Positions 41,787 to 51,055 of a stretch of 64,000 nucleotides of DNA are shown one piece after another; position 1 is the first letter of the stretch, and each line of letters begins with the position of its first letter. Under the pieces are notes generated by a model. The model searched no databases and was not told the DNA's origin. It saw nothing but the letters and a program-made list of their open reading frames with translations. The stretch comes from Pseudomonas sp. TH31 (GTDB lineage Bacteria; Pseudomonadota; Gammaproteobacteria; Pseudomonadales; Pseudomonadaceae): NCBI RefSeq assembly GCF_016650815.1, contig NZ_JAEKEZ010000005.1, forward strand, positions 131,501-195,500. Direction: 5' to 3'. Both the position numbers and the translations under genes were made by a program.

Positions 41787-41971
41787 AAAGATCGCAGCCT
41801 CGCTTCGCTCGACAGCTCCTACAGAGGTCGCACACACCGCAATTTGTGGTGTGTACACCGGACATCTGCGGCGCGATCACCCTACGGCAGCCGAAATTTC
41901 GCGCTCGTACGCCCCCTGTAGGAGCTGTCGAGCGCAGCGAGGCTGCGATAGCGAGCGACGCGAGCGGTCTC
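41787..41971. repeat. Two class A REP units in the ureB-ureC gap
   Basis: A unit at 41787-41825 (GATCGCAGCCTCGCTTCGCTCGACAG variant) and an inverse one at 41916-41971, with about 90 bp between that show no gene. The gap of 230 bp between ureB and ureC has no other recognisable feature. Confidence 0.7.
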
Positions 41972-41999
41972 AACCCCAATTGAATCCCAAGGCAAACAC

Positions 42000-43699
42000 A
42001 TGAAGATTTCCCGTCAAGCCTACGCCGACATGTTCGGCCCCACCGTCGGTGACAAGGTCCGCCTGGCCGACACCGAGCTGTGGATCGAAGTGGAAAAAGA
42101 CTTCACCACCTACGGCGAAGAAGTGAAATTCGGCGGCGGCAAAGTCATCCGCGATGGCCAGGGCCAGAGCCAGTTGCTCGCCGCTGAAGTGGTCGACACG
42201 GTGATCACCAACGCTCTGATCATCGACCACTGGGGCATCGTCAAAGCCGACGTCGGCCTCAAGGACGGGCGCATCGCCGGCATCGGCAAGGCCGGCAACC
42301 CGGATGTGCAGCCGAACGTCACCATGGCCATCGGCGCCAGCACCGAAGTCATCGCCGGAGAAGGCATGATCCTCACCGCCGGCGGCATCGACACCCACAT
42401 TCACTTCATCTGCCCGCAGCAGATCGAAGAGGCGCTGATGAGCGGCGTCACCACCATGATCGGCGGCGGCACCGGCCCGGCTACTGGCACCAATGCGACG
42501 ACCTGCACCTCCGGGCCATGGCACCTGGCGCGGATGCTTCAAGCGGCGGATGCGTTCCCGATGAACATCGGCCTCACCGGCAAGGGCAACGCCAGCCTGC
42601 CGGAGCCGTTGATCGAGCAGGTCAAGGCCGGCGCTATCGGCCTCAAGTTGCACGAAGACTGGGGCACCACCCCGGCGAGCATCGACAACTGCCTGAGCGT
42701 CGCCGATCAGTACGATGTGCAGGTAGCGATCCACACCGACACCCTCAACGAATCCGGCTTCGTCGAAACCACCCTCGCCGCGTTCAAGGGCCGCACCATC
42801 CACACCTACCACACCGAAGGTGCGGGCGGCGGTCATGCGCCGGACATCATCAAGGCCTGCGGGTTTGCCAACGTGCTGCCGAGTTCGACCAACCCGACCC
42901 GGCCATTCACCCGCAACACCATCGACGAACACCTGGACATGCTGATGGTCTGCCATCACCTGGACCCGAGCATTGCCGAAGACGTGGCGTTCGCCGAAAG
43001 CCGCATCCGCCGCGAAACGATTGCTGCCGAAGACATCCTCCACGACCTCGGTGCGTTCTCGATGATCAGCTCCGACAGTCAGGCCATGGGCCGCGTCGGT
43101 GAAGTCATCACCCGTACCTGGCAAACCGCCGACAAGATGAAAAAACAACGCGGTGCGCTACCGGGCGACGGCGAAGGCAACGACAACTTCCGCGCCAAAC
43201 GCTACATCGCCAAGTACACCATCAACCCGGCGATCACCCACGGCATCAGCCATGAAGTGGGCTCGATCGAAATCGGCAAATGGGCCGACCTGGTGCTCTG
43301 GCGCCCGGCGTTCTTCGGCGTCAAGCCAACGCTGATCCTCAAGGGTGGCGCGATTGCGGCCAGCCTGATGGGCGACGCCAACGCCTCGATCCCGACACCA
43401 CAACCGGTGCACTACCGCCCGATGTTCGCCAGTTATGGTGGCTCGCTGCATGCCACCAGCCTGACCTTTATCAGCCAGGCAGCGCAGGACGCCGGGTTGC
43501 CCGAAGCGCTGGGCTTGAAGAAAAAATCGCCGTGGTCAAAGGTTGCCGCCAAGTGCAGAAAACCGACCTGATTCACAACGATTACCTGCCGAACATCGAC
43601 GTCGACCCACAGACCTATCAGGTCAAGGCCGACGGCGTGTTGTTGTGGTGTGAGCCGGCAGAAACCCTGCCGATGGCCCAACGTTACTTCCTGTTTTAA
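42000..43699 (+). CDS. ureC: Urease alpha subunit, catalytic (apparent frameshift at 43521-43526)
   Basis: The nickel-containing catalytic subunit, 566 residues when repaired. Visible landmarks: nickel ligands in [14 protein letters not shown], the carbamylated lysine in [10 protein letters not shown], the active-site flap [19 protein letters not shown] and [16 protein letters not shown]. After EALGLKKK the frame breaks; one A missing from 43521-43526 (six A, seven expected) restores [20 protein letters not shown] to the C-terminus AQRYFLF. Probably a homopolymer error. Confidence 0.95.
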
Positions 43700-43708
43700 C
43701 AAGCGCCC

Positions 43709-43750
43709 AAAAAAGCCCCGGACGCAGCCAGAAACTGCGCACCCGGGGCT
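43709..43750 (-). terminator. Intrinsic terminator, minus-strand orientation
   Basis: Stem AGCCCCGG / CCGGGGCT with an inner CGCAG / CTGCG stem. Read on the minus strand the hairpin is followed by TTTTTT (the A run at 43709-43714). It therefore best fits a leftward transcript, such as the small frame at 43757-43933, though it may also slow transcription leaving ureC. Confidence 0.65.
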
Positions 43751-43756
43751 GATCAA

Positions 43757-43933
43757 TCAACGCATGTTCTTATTTATTCGACCCGCAAACAGCGTTTCAT
43801 CCATATCCGGTTTTGCCCAGGCCACGGCGTCTTGGGTCAACGTCTTCAATAACGGGTCCATCTCGTCGAGCCGCGCCGCAAGCTTTCGAGAACCGCTGCC
43901 GCGTAACAGATCGCCGTTCGGCCACGCGAACAT
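43757..43933 (-). CDS. Small hypothetical protein, 58 residues
   Basis: An ATG-started leftward frame: begins MFAWPNGDLLRGSGSRKLAA, continues RLDEMDPLLKTLTQDAVAWA and ends KPDMDETLFAGRINKNMR. AAAGG lies 9 bp before the ATG, an A/T-rich stretch (TATATATA) upstream could be a -10, and a terminator in the same orientation begins 7 bp after the stop. I do not recognise the family. It is not on the same strand as any neighbour and sits between ureC and the kinase. Confidence 0.45.
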   Translation of the reverse strand: MFAWPNGDLLRGSGSRKLAARLDEMDPLLKTLTQDAVAWAKPDMDETLFAGRINKNMR

Positions 43934-44071
43934 CCAGCTCGACCTTTAACTGAAATACCGCATATATATAAATACCACCCGACCTCCCCGCGCCTCATTC
44001 ATCGGTGTTTACCCGACCGCGAAGGCGCTAAGATGCGGCTGTCCTACCCGCCATTTGCCCGGGTATCGTTC

Positions 44072-45195
44072 ATGCGTTTAAGCGAATTCATCGTGGTTGA
44101 GGTAGAACGGATCGTTGATGAATGGGAGCAATTCGCCCGCACAATCACCCCCGACGACAACCTGGATCGCCCCATCTTGCGCGATCACGCCCGCTCCATT
44201 GTCCTGGCCGCCGCACGGGACATGAACACCGTACAGACCGCCCGGGAACAAGCCGCCAAGGCCAAAGGTAACGGGCCGGAAAAACCCCGAGTCTGGACCA
44301 GGCCGCCGCCAGCCATGGAGAATTGCGGCACACCGTCGGTTTTGATCTGGTGCAGATGACCTCCGAATTCCGCCACCTGCGCGCCTGCGTCATCCGCCTG
44401 TGGGTCAACAGCCTGCATACGCCTGAGCTGGATTACTTCCAGGATATGATTCGCTTCAATGAAGCCATCGACGAAGCCCTGGCCGAGTCGACCGCCGCCT
44501 ATGCCGAGCAGGTCAACCACTCGCGGGACATCTTCCTGGCCATCCTCGGCCACGACTTGCGCGCGCCGTTGCAGGCGGTGAGCATGTCCACCGAGTTGCT
44601 GCTACGCAGAACCAGCCTCGAAGGCGACGCCCTGACCTGCGCGCAGCACATCAAGCGCGGCACGCGGCACATGGCGGTGATGGTCAGCGATTTACTGGAA
44701 TTGGTGCGCAGCCGGCTGGGCAAGCGCCTGCCGGTCGAGCCAGTGCCCATGGACCTCGCCGATGCGGCGCGTGAGGCGATCGCCGAAGCCTGCGCCGGCA
44801 ACCCGGAGTGCGATCCAACGCTTGAGGTCACGGGAGACACCCGAGGTTTCTGGGACGCCGGGCGGCTTAATCAGCTGTTGCAGAACCTGATCGGCAACGC
44901 GTTGCAGCATGGCTCGAACAAACGAGACGTCACGATCACCCTCAGCGGTGAACCTGACGTGGTGCGCCTGACAGTGCATAACGATGGTGTACCGATTCCC
45001 GAAGAAGCGATCGGCACGATCTTCGACCCGCTGGTGCGCAGCGCCGACAAAGCACTCGGACAGCCGTCGACCAGCCTTGGCCTGGGGCTGTTTATCGTCA
45101 AGGAAGTGGTGACTGCGCATCAGGGGACGATTGAGGTCAGCTCCAATGAAGCCGATGGGACGCTGTTTACCGTGGTGTTGCCCAGAAAGGCTTGA
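44072..45195 (+). CDS. Sensor histidine kinase with RsbRD-like N-terminal domain (apparent frameshift at 44280-44284)
   Basis: About 374 residues when repaired. The N-terminal MRLSEFIVVEVERIVDEWEQ region resembles the RsbRD N-terminal domain; a HisKA domain with H-box FLAILGHDLRAPLQAVSM and a HATPase with N-box LIGNALQHGS and G2 box STSLGLGLFIV follow. No transmembrane helix, so a cytoplasmic kinase. The frame breaks after GNGPEK; one A missing at 44280-44284 gives TPSLDQAAASHGELRHTVGFD. A further in-frame ATG at 44033 is possible. No response regulator is adjacent. The last 58 codons are repeated downstream in the tandem array. Confidence 0.85.
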
Positions 45196-45363
45196 AAGCT
45201 CGCACTGACTCTGTAGGAGCTGCCGAAGGCTGCGATCTTTTGATCCTGTCTTTGATCTTTGGCGCCCGGCAGGCCAATGAAAATCAAGATCAAAAGATCG
45301 CAGCCTTCGGCAGCTCCTACAGGGAGCAGGTAGCGCCGCGTTATTCGACGACCAATCGCCCCA

Positions 45364-45537
45364 TTCGACCCGCTGGTGCGCAGCGCCGACGAAGCACTCG
45401 GACAGCCGTCGACCAGCCTTGGCCTGGGGCTGTTTATCGTCAAGGAAGTGGTGACTGCACATCAAGGGACGATTGAGGTCAGTTCCAATGAAGCCGGTGG
45501 GACGCTGTTTACCGTGGTGTTGCCGCGTAAGGCTTGA
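45364..45537 (+). pseudogene. Duplicated 3' fragment of the kinase gene, copy 2
   Basis: Frame FDPLVRSADEALGQPSTSLG to the stop at 45537, the G2-box end of the kinase with K-to-E and D-to-G changes. No start codon or own promoter is seen. Confidence 0.8.
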
Positions 45538-45705
45538 AAGCTCGCACTGACTCTGTAGGAGCTGCCGAAGGCTGCGATATTTTGATCCTGTCTTTGATCT
45601 TTGACGCCCGGCAGGCCAATGAGAATCAAGATCAAAAGATCGCAGCCTTCGGCAGCTCCTACAGGGAGCAGGTAGCGCCGCGTTATTCGACGACCAATCG
45701 CCCCA

Positions 45706-45879
45706 TTCGACCCGCTGGTGCGCAGCGTCGACGAAGAACTCGGGCAGCCGTCGACCAGCCTTGGCCTGGGGCTGTTTATCGTCAAGGAAGTGGTGACTGC
45801 ACATCAAGGGACGATTGAGGTCAGTTCCAATGAAGCCGGTGGGACGCTGTTTACCGTGGTGTTGCCGCGTAAGGCTTGA
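45706..45879 (+). pseudogene. Duplicated 3' fragment of the kinase gene, copy 3
   Basis: Same fragment with FDPLVRSVDEELGQPSTSLG at its start; stop at 45879. Truncated and presumably not expressed. Confidence 0.8.
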
Positions 45880-46047
45880 AAGCTCGCACTGACTCTGTAG
45901 GAGCTGCCGAAGGCTGCGATATTTTGATCCTGTCTTTGATCTTTGACGCCCGGCAGGCCAATGAGAATCAAGATCAAAAGATCGCAGCCTTCGGCAGCTC
46001 CTACAGGGAGCGGGTAGCGCCGCGTTATTCGACGACCAACCGCCCCA

Positions 46048-46221
46048 TTCGATCCGCTGGTGCGCAGCGCCGACGAAGCACTCGGACAGCCGTCGACCAG
46101 CCTTGGCCTGGGGCTGTTTATCGTCAAGGAAGTGGTGACTGCACATCAAGGGACGATTGAGGTCAGTTCCAATGAAGCCGGTGGGACGCTGTTTACCGTG
46201 GTGTTGCCGCGTAAGGCTTGA
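46048..46221 (+). pseudogene. Duplicated 3' fragment of the kinase gene, copy 4
   Basis: Same fragment, beginning FDPLVRSADEALGQPSTSLG; stop at 46221. It abuts the last REP pair and the native cbpM end. Confidence 0.8.
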
Positions 46222-46366
46222 AAGCTCGCACTGACTCTGTAGGAGCTGCCTAAGGCTGCGATCTTTTGATCCTGTCTTTGATCTTTGGCGCCCGGCAGGC
46301 CAATGAAAATCAAGATCAAAAGATCGCAGCCTTCGGCAGCTCCTACAGGGAGCAGGTAGCGCCGCG

Positions 46367-46672
46367 TTATTCGACGACCAATCGCCCCAACCGCTGCTTG
46401 AGCATGCGGTTCTCGGCCCGCAGTTGCTGGACTTCTTCAAGCAAGTCCAGCGCCAGGGCGACACCTTCCCATTCCAGCTCCAGGTCGCGCCGCAGTTTGG
46501 CGGCGCGCTTGGCCAGCACCAGTTCGTAATCGTTGAAACGCCAGTCCTTGGGCAGTGCGCCCTGAGGTTCGAGGATGCCGTGTTCGACAATTTCGATCAC
46601 GTAGACGTCCGACAGGTCGGTCGCCTCACAGAATTCTGCCATGTCCAGTTGAACGATCAGGGGACTGCTCAT
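46367..46672 (-). CDS. cbpM: Chaperone modulator CbpM
   Basis: A 101-residue MerR-like/DafA-type modulator that binds the J-domain of CbpA and inhibits it. Sequence VQLDMAEFCEATDLSDVYVI at the N-terminus and a C-terminal coiled coil (EEVQQLRAENRMLKQRLGRL). It follows cbpA by 27 bp on the same strand. Its last 8 codons (through RLGRLVVE) lie inside the tandem array and are copied three more times. Confidence 0.93.
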   Translation of the reverse strand: MSSPLIVQLDMAEFCEATDLSDVYVIEIVEHGILEPQGALPKDWRFNDYELVLAKRAAKLRRDLELEWEGVALALDLLEEVQQLRAENRMLKQRLGRLVVE

Positions 46673-46699
46673 AGTCAGTAGCTCCAGGGTTCTAGCGGA

Positions 46700-47647
46700 T
46701 CAAAAGTTTTCTCTTGGGTCGAAAGCGGCTTTCTTCGCCAGCTCCTGCCACAACGCCTTGACCTCATCGTCCGAGGTTTTCGGCATGACAGCCTTGAGTT
46801 GCACGAACAGGAAGCCACGCTCGCCCTTCTTGTTCAGCAGACCGTGGCCCTTGGCGCGCATGCGTTGGCCGTTCTGGCTGCCGGCCGGGACCTTGAGATT
46901 GATCTTGCCGCTCAGGGTCGGCACGGCCACTTCGGCGCCCAGCGCCAATTCCCACGGCGCCAGCGGCAAGGTGATGATCAGGTTCTCGCCTTCAACATCG
47001 AATTTAGGATGCGGGGCGAAGCGGATGATCAGGAACAGGTCGCCATTGGCACCGCCACCGATCCCCGGAGCCCCTTGGCCCTTGAGGCGAATACGCTCGC
47101 CGTCGGCCACACCGGCCGGGATCTTCACGTTCAGGCTTTTGCTGGTATTGCTGACATGCTGGCCGGCCGGGTTGTACTGCGGCACCTGGAAGGTGACCTT
47201 CTTCGATTCGTTCGAGAGGGTTTCTTCCAGAAAAATCCCAAGTTCCATTTCCACGTCTTGCCCTCGACGTCCAGCGCTGCGGCCCGACTGTCCACCATCA
47301 AAACCCGGACCACGGTTGCCGAAAATCGAACTGAAGAAGTCCGAAAAGTCGCCCGAGTCCTGACCACCACCGAAACCACCGCCGCCACGACCCTGCCAGC
47401 CTGGAGGGCCCTGGAACGGCTGGCCGTGCTGGCCGTATTTGCGCAAGTCGTCGTATTCGGCGCGCTTGTCGGCACTTTTCAGCGCTTCATAGGCTTCCGA
47501 GGCGTCCTTGAACTTTTCCTCGGCGTCTTTTTCCTTGCTGACGTCGGGGTGGTATTTGCGTGCCAGCTTGCGATAGGCGGCCTTGATCGCCTTATCGTCT
47601 GCGGTCGGCTCCACACCGAGAATCTTGTAATAGTCTTTGAAGTCCAT
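46700..47647 (-). CDS. cbpA: Curved DNA-binding protein CbpA, DnaJ-class co-chaperone
   Basis: A 315-residue protein: J-domain (1-70, [20 protein letters not shown] with HPD in KYHPDVSKE), Gly/Phe-rich linker (about 75-125), and two C-terminal substrate-binding domains (about 130-300). It lacks the zinc-finger of DnaJ, as expected for CbpA. Works with DnaK and binds curved DNA in stationary phase. In an operon with cbpM. Confidence 0.95.
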   Translation of the reverse strand: MDFKDYYKILGVEPTADDKAIKAAYRKLARKYHPDVSKEKDAEEKFKDASEAYEALKSADKRAEYDDLRKYGQHGQPFQGPPGWQGRGGGGFGGGQDSGDFSDFFSSIFGNRGPGFDGGQSGRSAGRRGQDVEMELGIFLEETLSNESKKVTFQVPQYNPAGQHVSNTSKSLNVKIPAGVADGERIRLKGQGAPGIGGGANGDLFLIIRFAPHPKFDVEGENLIITLPLAPWELALGAEVAVPTLSGKINLKVPAGSQNGQRMRAKGHGLLNKKGERGFLFVQLKAVMPKTSDDEVKALWQELAKKAAFDPRENF

Positions 47648-47730
47648 CTAAGGATCACCATCCGTTATCAAAATCGCGCCGCTAACGCCAGCATGCACGT
47701 ATTACCCGCCGCTGGGTTGACCGATCTCTA

Positions 47731-47887
47731 GTGCCCTGCCTCAAGAATACGTTCCTTTTTGACGAGTGGCTGTTGCTGCCAGGCAAGTCGCCGCGACGAG
47801 TCATAGCCCGCTATGGCGAGGAGCGGCAACGCAGCATGGCAGAAACAGACGCCGTCAAAAAGGAACAGTATTTGTGAGGCAGGGTAC
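47731..47887. repeat. Long imperfect palindrome (MITE-like element)
   Basis: End GTGCCCTGCCTCAAGAATAC with GTTCCTTTTTGACG matches the reverse complement of the other end (GTACCCTGCCTCACAAATAC, TGTTCCTTTTTGACG) at about 30 of 34 positions. The interior continues as inverted copies to a CATAGCCCGCTATGG centre, so the whole 157 bp can fold into one hairpin. No gene inside. The cbpA-to-Hsp70 gap (454 bp) otherwise holds nothing recognised. Confidence 0.75.
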
Positions 47888-48101
47888 TCGTGTGACCGGG
47901 CCGCGCATCAGAAGTTTATCGGCAGCAGTCAGCGGTTCTTTCGACCGTCCTGAGGCTGCCAGGGTCAATGCAGACAAGTTTGGGGCATCCGGCCAGCTTA
48001 TCAAGGCGTTATTCGTGGCGATTTAGCGGATAGTCGGCCTTCGATTCTGCGCCGCACTGGCATACACTGCGCGGCCGTTTTTTAACCGGAACTTGAAAGA
48101 C

Positions 48102-49376
48102 ATGAAAAACGCATCCCCAGCCCGTGCCTGTGGTATCGACTTCGGCACGTCCAACTCCACCGTCGGCTGGCTACGCCCCGGCATGGAAACGCTGATCGCG
48201 CTGGAGGACGACAAGATCACCCTGCCCTCGGTGGTCTTCTTCAACATCGAAGAACGCCGCCCGGTGTACGGCCGGCTGGCGCTGCACGAGTACCTGGAAG
48301 GCTACGAAGGCCGGCTGATGCGCTCGCTCAAGAGCCTGTTGGGTTCCAAGCTGATCAAGCACGACACCAGCGTCCTCGGCACGGCGATGCCGTTCAAGGA
48401 CCTGCTCGGCTTGTTCATCGGCCAGTTGAAGAAGCGCGCCGAAACCGCCGCCGGTCGGGAGTTCGATGAGGTGGTGCTGGGGCGCCCGGTGTTTTTCGTC
48501 GATGACGATGAAATGGCCGACCAGGAAGCCGAAAACACCTTGGTGGATGTGGCGCGCGCTATTGGCTTTAAAGACGTGTCGTTCCAGTACGAGCCGATTG
48601 CGGCCGCGTTCGACTACGAGTCGACCATCGAAAAAGAAGAACTGGTGCTGATTGTCGACATCGGCGGTGGTACGTCCGACTTCTCGCTCGTGCGCCTGTC
48701 CCCTGAGCGCCGGATGCACGACAACCGCCACGATGACATCCTCGCCACCGGCGGCGTACACATCGGCGGGACCGATTTCGACAAGCAACTGAGCCTGCAA
48801 GGCCTGATGCCGCTGTTCGGCTACGGCAGCCGGATGAAGAGTGGCGCCTACATGCCCACCAGCCACCATATGAACCTGGCGACCTGGCACACCATCAACT
48901 CGGTCTACTCGCAGAAGTCGACCCTGTCCCTGGGCAGCATGCGCTACGACATCGAAGACACTGGCGGCATCGATCGCCTGTTCAAGCTGATCGACCAGCG
49001 CGCCGGCCACTGGCTGGCCATGGAAGTGGAAGAAACCAAGATCCAGCTGACCCACGCCGACAGCCGTCACGTGCCGCTGGACCGCATCGAACCGGGCCTG
49101 AGCGTAGAGCTGACCCGAGCGCTGTTCGAATCCGCCATCGATAACCTGCTGGAGCGGGTGCGCAACAGCGTCACGCAGTTGCTCAACGATGCCAACGTGC
49201 GCGTCGATCAGGTCGATACGGTGTTCTTCACCGGTGGTTCGAGCGCGATCCCGGCGCTGCGCGGCAGCGTCTCGGCGATGCTGCCGAACGCGCGGCATGT
49301 GGAAGGCAACATCTTTGGCAGCATCGGCAGTGGCTTGGCGATTGAAGCCATGAAACGCTACGGCCCGATGGATTGA
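48102..49376 (+). CDS. yegD: Hsp70 family protein, YegD-like
   Basis: A 424-residue protein with an Hsp70/actin ATPase fold: phosphate-1 motif GIDFGTSNSTVGWL, phosphate-2 VDIGGGTSDFSLVRL, adenosine motif FFTGGSSAIPALRG. It has no canonical substrate-binding domain or DnaK C-terminus, as for YegD. Function not established. ATG at 48102 preferred over a TTG at 48093. Divergent from cbpA, so two chaperone-related transcripts flank the palindrome. Confidence 0.88.
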   Translation: MKNASPARACGIDFGTSNSTVGWLRPGMETLIALEDDKITLPSVVFFNIEERRPVYGRLALHEYLEGYEGRLMRSLKSLLGSKLIKHDTSVLGTAMPFKDLLGLFIGQLKKRAETAAGREFDEVVLGRPVFFVDDDEMADQEAENTLVDVARAIGFKDVSFQYEPIAAAFDYESTIEKEELVLIVDIGGGTSDFSLVRLSPERRMHDNRHDDILATGGVHIGGTDFDKQLSLQGLMPLFGYGSRMKSGAYMPTSHHMNLATWHTINSVYSQKSTLSLGSMRYDIEDTGGIDRLFKLIDQRAGHWLAMEVEETKIQLTHADSRHVPLDRIEPGLSVELTRALFESAIDNLLERVRNSVTQLLNDANVRVDQVDTVFFTGGSSAIPALRGSVSAMLPNARHVEGNIFGSIGSGLAIEAMKRYGPMD

Positions 49377-49396
49377 TCTGACACCGAGTCGCCCCC

Positions 49397-49460
49397 ATCG
49401 CGAGCAGGCTCGCTCCCACATTGGAATGCGTTCCCCTGTGGGAGCGAGCCTGCTCGCGAT
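49397..49460. repeat. REP-type inverted pair (class B)
   Basis: ATCGCGAGCAGGCTCGCTCCCAC and its exact inverse around 18 bp, between the convergent yegD and AI-2E transporter genes; may act as a bidirectional transcript end. Confidence 0.85.
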
Positions 49461-49492
49461 GAAGCCTTATCAGGCAATACACATCTACCTGA

Positions 49493-50506
49493 TCAAACCA
49501 TCCCGATCTGCCTCAACTCGCTCTTCAAATACGCGTAATAAATCGGCCCCGCCACCACCCCCGGCAAGCCGAACGCGGCTTCGAACACCAGCATCGCCAG
49601 CAGCAACTCCCACGACTTGGCACTGATCTGCCCGCCGACAATGCGCGCGTTGAGGAAGTATTCGAGCTTGTGGATAAACATCAGGTAACCCAACGCTGCC
49701 ACCGCGACCCAGATCGACAGCGACAAGCCGACAATGGTGATCAGCGTGTTGGACATCAGATTACCAATCACCGGCAGCAGACCGAGCAGGAAGGTCAGCA
49801 CGATCAGGGTTTTGGTCAGCGGCAGTTTAATGCCAAACATCGGTAGGACCAGCGCGAGGAAAATCGCGGTGAAGAAGGTGTTGAGCAGGGAAATCTTGAT
49901 TTGCGCGAACACGATATTGCGAAACGCCTGCACCAATAAATGCAAACGATCGAACAGCGCGGCGGCCAGCGGCTTGCGCTTGGTCACGTCGGGCACGCGT
50001 TGCAAGGCGATGATCGCCCCCAGCACCATGCCGATCAGCAGCGTCACGAACATGTGCGCCGCGTCCTTGCCCACCAATTGCAAATCGCTGAGGTGTTTGG
50101 TCATCCATTCGCCGATAGCCACGCGGAACTCGGCCGCGCTGGCCGGCAGGTAAACATCGATGAACGGTGGCAATTGCCCGCGAGCGCGGTCAACCACGTG
50201 CATGAATTTGTCGAGGGAAGCCCCGGGGTTTTCCGCTTCATGCAGCAGAAAGCTGATAGCGCCGGCAAAGATCAGCGCCAGCACGCTGACCACCAAAGTG
50301 CCCAGCAACGCCACCGCCAGCCAACGGGCGCGGCGACCTTCGATCAGCCGCTGCAATTGCGGCGTGAGCATGTTGACCAGTTCGAACACCAACAACCCGG
50401 CCAACAGACTGGGCAGCAGGCGCAGAGGGATGACCAGTAGCAAACCACCGAAGATGATGACCCAACTGATTAACAGCAAGACGTGACGTTGAGAAAACGT
50501 TGGCAT
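49493..50506 (-). CDS. AI-2E family transporter (PerM/YdiK type)
   Basis: A 337-residue inner-membrane protein with about eight helices in the UPF0118 arrangement (HVLLLISWVIIFGGLLLVIP at the N-terminus, PLTKTLIVLTFLLGLLPVIGN and GLPGVVAGPIYYAYLKSEL near the end). Family members export small molecules or act as sodium-proton antiporters; the substrate here is unknown. Confidence 0.87.
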   Translation of the reverse strand: MPTFSQRHVLLLISWVIIFGGLLLVIPLRLLPSLLAGLLVFELVNMLTPQLQRLIEGRRARWLAVALLGTLVVSVLALIFAGAISFLLHEAENPGASLDKFMHVVDRARGQLPPFIDVYLPASAAEFRVAIGEWMTKHLSDLQLVGKDAAHMFVTLLIGMVLGAIIALQRVPDVTKRKPLAAALFDRLHLLVQAFRNIVFAQIKISLLNTFFTAIFLALVLPMFGIKLPLTKTLIVLTFLLGLLPVIGNLMSNTLITIVGLSLSIWVAVAALGYLMFIHKLEYFLNARIVGGQISAKSWELLLAMLVFEAAFGLPGVVAGPIYYAYLKSELRQIGMV

Positions 50507-50598
50507 ACAGCCTCAAAACGAACGGCGTAAAAGGATGGGCAGTCTGCCAGCGATCCGGCGGTGAAGCGAGCGGATGACTCACGAACGGTGTCGCGCCG

Positions 50599-50676
50599 AA
50601 AGATCGCAGCCTGCGGCAGCTCCTACAGGGATCGCGGTCTCATGTAGGAGCTGCCGAAGGCTGCGATCTTTTGATC
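50599..50676. repeat. REP-type inverted pair (class A)
   Basis: Class A units end 2 bp before the psiF stop codon, between psiF and the divergently placed AI-2E transporter gene. Confidence 0.82.
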
Positions 50677-50677
50677 T

Positions 50678-50983
50678 TTATTTTTTCTTCAGGCAATCAC
50701 TCATGAAGGTTTTACGCGCATCGCCCTTCAGCGCCTGGGTGGCGGCGGTAGCGTTGCAGGTTTTCATTTTCTCTTGCTGCGGGGTCAGGACTTTGGCGTC
50801 ATTGGCGGCCGGCGCGGCTTTGAGGCACGTGCTCATGAATGTTTTGCGCTCATCGCCCTTGAGGCTTTTGGCGGCAGCGTCGGCATTGCAGGTGGTCATT
50901 TTGTTCTGTTGGGCCGTGGCGGCGAAGCCCTGGGAGCAGAGCAGCAAACCGATCATCAACAAAGGGACACGCAACATCTTCAT
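50678..50983 (-). CDS. psiF: PsiF repeat protein
   Basis: A 101-residue secreted protein: signal peptide (MKMLRVPLLMIGLLLCSQGFA) and two PsiF repeats, each KMTTCNADAAAKSLKGDERK-like with paired cysteines (TCN...STCLK, TCN...SDCLKKK). PsiF is phosphate-starvation induced in E. coli; no Pho box was found here. A hairpin (CCGCACC / GGTGCGG, 51003-51020) lies just upstream of its SD AAGGAG. Confidence 0.88.
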   Translation of the reverse strand: MKMLRVPLLMIGLLLCSQGFAATAQQNKMTTCNADAAAKSLKGDERKTFMSTCLKAAPAANDAKVLTPQQEKMKTCNATAATQALKGDARKTFMSDCLKKK

Positions 50984-51055
50984 GGAGTTTTCTCCTTGTT
51001 ACCGCACCGAGGGGTGCGGCCTCGCCCTGAAGTGTAGACAAAGCCTGTTACACCT

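Larger units (their letters stand above)
45022..46389. repeat. Tandem array, four units of exactly 342 bp
   Basis: Units begin at 45022, 45364, 45706 and 46048 (TTCGACCCGCTGGTGCGCAG). Each holds the last 174 bp of the kinase gene, a class A REP pair, and the last 23 bp of cbpM (ending CGCCCCA at 46389). Unit 1 contains the native kinase end and unit 4 the native cbpM end, so three extra copies arose by tandem duplication of the kinase-cbpM junction. Copies differ at scattered bases (for example GATATTTT versus GATCTTTT, GCCGAC versus GTCGAC, CTAAGG versus CGAAGG), so they are real copies and not one read error. Confidence 0.92.

Noticed and set aside
44692..46590. Open frame of 632 codons on the minus strand through the kinase 3' end and tandem array
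   Set aside because: It is open only because the 342-bp unit is a multiple of three; it overlaps cbpM in another frame and repeats REP sequence. No family resemblance.
47766..48026. An 86-codon frame between cbpA and the Hsp70 gene
   Set aside because: It starts within the long palindrome, has no SD and no similarity.
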